A stretch of 64,000 nucleotides of DNA from Apostichopus japonicus. Taxonomy: Eukaryota; Echinodermata; Holothuroidea; Aspidochirotida; Stichopodidae. The notes beneath the pieces were generated by a model. That model did no database searches and had not been told where the DNA came from. It saw only the letters and a program-made list of their open reading frames with translations. Positions 60,531 through 64,000 of this stretch are shown one piece after another. Each line of letters starts with the position of its first letter. Within the stretch, counting starts at the first letter, position 1. Both the position numbers and the translations under genes were made by a program. The stretch covers positions 4,294,001 through 4,358,000 of the forward strand of contig NC_092576.1 of NCBI RefSeq assembly GCF_037975245.1, written 5' to 3'.

Positions 60531-61574
60531 ATTCTTCAGCAATTAGTCCACCATACACAGCCCGTCTGGATTCTATTAACTACTGTGAATATGGGCTGTA
60601 AATTTTACCAAGCTCCCCAGCCCACCGGCCCACCAGGCCACCGGCCCACTGGCCCACCAGGCCACCGGCCCACTGGCCCACCGGGCATTGCCCAAATGCC
60701 GGTGTGGCCAGTCCGCCACTGCTGCTCAGTATCGCATTTAGCTATGATCAAATACTGTCAACGTCTCCTACGGACAAAGAGATCATTTAACATAGTTTGG
60801 ATTACTGCAGGTTTGGCCGATAACCTTTAGTGGCTACTGTCAATGGGCACCAAGATTAAGGATATTCCGAGGTCGAGGAGCCTCCAGAAAATCCGCCAAT
60901 CAACTTTCCATTTCAAGTTCTTTCAACCAGATTTATCGCGGGTCCCAAATAATGTTCATCCCATACTGCATGAAATATCTTATTTGAAGTCTTTCATGCT
61001 AATAAATTGCCCAAAATGACAATTTAAAGGAAATGTAGCCAATTGAACTCTACTAGTGTCGGTATCAAAATTTCGTGACAGGATTTTTACTGGCAATGTA
61101 ACAAAATTTACAATTACAAACTGTTATCACAAATGATGTTCACACCAATAAAATGTATGCATATGTTTTTCAGAGATGGAAATATTTAACTCTGTTAATG
61201 GCATCATATGAAAATATGTCATAATATTTATTCTTTAAGAGTATCTACTTAATAATGAATGAAACTACAGAACAAAGAGGCAGACATTATTCGAGTAACT
61301 GGAATTTTCTTCCTTGTTGTTTTAGATTTATTATATATTTGTGTCATCGTAGCGCACTATGGGAAGTTCCTCTTTCGATTCGTTTATCTATCTTCGGATG
61401 GAATAGAAACGATTAAAATTTTATGACGATAGTAAGTTTCGGCAAACGCAATAAAAGAATCCAGTTATCTTTGTTCCTTATTGTGAAGAGCTTGAAAATA
61501 GCATCGATATTAAACTTGTTCCACTCCCACGCAAGCGTTTGTGTTCTATACTATCGATCTGCTTCTATACCAAG

Positions 61575-61692
61575 ATGATTTGTTGTAATGCTGCTGTGTG
61601 GCGTCTGAATCTTGTCCTGCTGATGACTGCCAGTGTGGCCTTCATGTTTCGAATAAGTGGGCCGGATGATCCATGTGAAGTTAAAATTACAG
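61575..61692 (+). CDS. ML gene copy 2, exon 1
   Basis: 118 bases, same structure as 50551-50668. Begins MICCNAAVWRLNLVLLMTAS (Arg3 to Cys3) and carries EVKIT instead of EVNIT, losing one N-glycosylation site. Donor gtcagt. Intact as far as visible. Confidence 0.75.
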
Positions 61693-63758
61693 GTCAGTAA
61701 AACCAAAGTATCTTATTCCCCGTGGCGTGAGCAAGGGTGTGTGTGGGTGGGGGGGGGGGGTATGAACCGACTCTATCGTCAGGCTGAAACAAACCGTTCA
61801 TGCCGGGGAATTTGTGCTTCACATTTCAGTAGGAAATGAATTAAAGCACTTCCTCGGAGTATATGATAAAGGGGTTTGTCGTTACCTAAATTTTTTGGAG
61901 AACTTTAGACTCCCACCTCCCCTCACCTCTTCTTTATATTTGAAATAATTTTCACGTGCCTGTTTAATTTACATTTGTCTTTTGAGAGTGTGATCTCTAT
62001 TAATTCGATTCATTTAAATTATTACTTTATACTTTTATCGGCTATCAGCGTCAATAAGTCAACTTTCAAAGATTTTTTTGTGAATAATAATATTGTAGAT
62101 TTTATCGTTTACTACATTGCATAGGTATTATAAAACATGCATCTTAGTCCATGGTTAATGTTGGCCTATTCAAATAGTGATATAGTTAATCCATCAAAAT
62201 GTTGACTGGAGTCAAAATCGAGTGTCTACCCAGTTTCTCTGTTTGTTTATTGTTGGCCAGAAATGTATTAAATAGCTAAATAAAAGGGTTCTTTTTTTTG
62301 GATCGCACTTTAATTCCTCCCACTATTAACTAAAAGAATTCCAAAATTACCTCGAATGTTACAGAATGACTCCATATCACTACATGGTATGTAATTGAAT
62401 CCTTTTGAATTTTTCTTTAAGGGACTTTCTTTCCTGCACTGTTGGCTTCAAATTGTGTTTAAAATTATCCATACCCGCATCTTCGTCAATGCACCATTTT
62501 TGATGACGTTACATGATATAGATATAAACTGAAGTTATACTCATGACTTCTATAGTCGAAGAGGAGCTTAAGAAAAGTCGAATAAGTATTGCTTAACTCC
62601 ATTCTTCCTTTATAACTGCCTTCGCGACACTTTTGTAAGTCCAACTTTTTTGAAATTATACTCTATAAAGACATGTTACTATTATTCTATATATTTTTTC
62701 TTATACTCAAATTCATGTGATCAAATGAAGTCAACTTATAACCTTTCATGTTAGGGGAGAGGTTGAATCTTATCTTCGGTGAACAAAAGGTTATTCACGA
62801 TTATTCGAACGTAATTTCGAATCATTGAACATAATTATGTGAATATATATTGTGCAAATAGTATTGCGCAAAGGCGGCAAAATAGGGTTGATTGATTACA
62901 AATCCTGGACGTGGGACGGAAGGGGGTGGGGGTTAGTTCATACTTCGATGGTTAATATGATAAGATATATTTTTGAAGGGACGCCAAACAAAGATAACTA
63001 AAAGCTTTTCGACAAATAGATGGTCTATGCAAATATAACACTTGTCACATATAAAATTCATGGTTTACCTTTGGGAAAGAGGCACTTGGCATTAATAAAG
63101 AAAAGGAGGGAGCACCTTTTGAGGTTTTTCCACAAAGCACTTTCCCCTGTATCCCCCGGCTGTTCCAACCCTGGTATTGAACTTTTTTTATTAAGATTAA
63201 GCGTTGATGTGTTACAGCTAATTGTAACGAAATATAATCAAATGAAAAGATTAAAAGGTAAATGTTATAGTTTTACAGACATACTATATTACGTTCCAAC
63301 TTTTTATTTCAAAAATCTGGACTACAGACTGATCTTTTGATGCATTTAAACAGGGTTGAGAACAGCGGAAAGTATTAAGGCGTATACAGTTCACAAATGT
63401 TGGGCCTTTTCGATCACCGTGTGTGGTAATTCAGATTGCTGTAAAATACATTCATAAGTTGAGATAGGTTTTACGTTTCTTCTTCTGGTGGTTTTGACTT
63501 TATCACAAACATCTAGAATTAGAAACTGCCTTTCGATGCAGACTACATCTAGAAGTTGCCTGATATATTGGGAAGCAACAATATTTTAGTATTTTAGTCG
63601 AGAATCATCTTAATCATCCGACGATGATTAGTACATTCATCAGCTGAACTATGATACTAAAAGTTGTTTACATTTTGATTAAAAACGAAGTCACCTATTT
63701 TAATAAGCGAGACGCAATATATACAAATCAAGATGTTGCTTTCCAATTCTGATAACAG

Positions 63759-63848
63759 GACTTTGGGCGGATGGCTTAAAGCTTTCTTTCGATCCAAACC
63801 CACTAAGGCTTGACGTCCAGGAAACCATAGATATTTCTCTTTACGTGT
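63759..63848 (+). CDS. ML gene copy 2, exon 2
   Basis: 90 bases, phase 1-1, GLWADGLKLSFDPNPLRLDV, then QETIDISLYV. Compared with copy 1, most of its changes alter amino acids (V to F, P to L, LNM to IDI), and the NMS site is lost. Exons 3-5 lie beyond the window. Confidence 0.75.
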
Positions 63849-64000
63849 GTAAGTATTAAACTGTGTGCAACAATTGAGTGCCTATTGTTCTCATATCCCC
63901 ATGAGCTCATCAGCAATAACCTCTTAATTTCACCGATTAAACCAATGCAATATATTCCAATCATCATTTTTGATCAAATATTTTAGAAAAAAAACATCCT

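Larger units (their letters stand above)
60353..64000 (+). repeat. 11-kb tandem duplication, unit 2 (cut by window end)
   Basis: Colinear with 49391-52990. Specific differences include an expanded GC-rich minisatellite at 60618-60690 (GGCCCACTGGCCCACCAGGC repeated) that is a single copy in unit 1. Confidence 0.9.

Overview
The window is AT-rich, intron-dominated animal DNA. Split genes with GT-AG introns, TATA/AATAAA signals, LRR, EGF, Ig and ML-domain exons, many hAT-type elements and long (TA)n tracts point to a marine invertebrate deuterostome. An echinoderm, perhaps a sea cucumber, is my best guess; this is an inference from gene families and repeat style, not a species match.

Region 1 (1-5.1 kb): the last exon and 3' flank of an upstream Tie-like gene. 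Region 2 (5.38-48.5 kb): a complete Tie-like gene on the + strand. A signal-peptide exon (5379-5436) is followed by a ~31-kb first intron, then two Ig-like exons, an EGF exon and a terminal EGF exon pair that ends in a stop codon. The predicted product is a ~354-aa secreted protein corresponding to the Ig-Ig-EGF part of Tie receptors, with no transmembrane or kinase segment. The terminal EGF exon pair plus its 3' flank is duplicated (39.3-42.55 kb and 44.4-48.5 kb), giving two possible alternative 3' ends. The upstream gene ends in the same cassette.

The 31-kb first intron holds two tandem arrays (6.68-7.57 kb, ~70-bp period; 33.5-35.55 kb, ~88-bp period). Their monomers differ but share a near-identical 20-bp palindromic core. 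The intron also holds a 1.27-kb fold-back element bounded by TTAA, decayed coding remnants on the - strand, an hAT-type composite element with an 8-bp target duplication that encloses an hAT transposase remnant and an orphan LRR exon, and a 2.2-kb repeat with perfect AGGTCA direct repeats.

Region 3 (49-64 kb): a secreted ML-domain (MD-2/NPC2/GM2-activator-like lipid-binding) gene in five exons (50551-56610). The start of a second, nearly identical copy lies ~11 kb downstream (exons at 61575 and 63759) and is cut by the window end. The ~11-kb duplication unit begins inside an hAT/ZMYM-like transposase remnant and its junction abuts an hAT dimerisation-domain remnant. The two gene groups are unrelated in function as far as the sequence shows. 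Both are secreted-protein families expanding by local tandem duplication.
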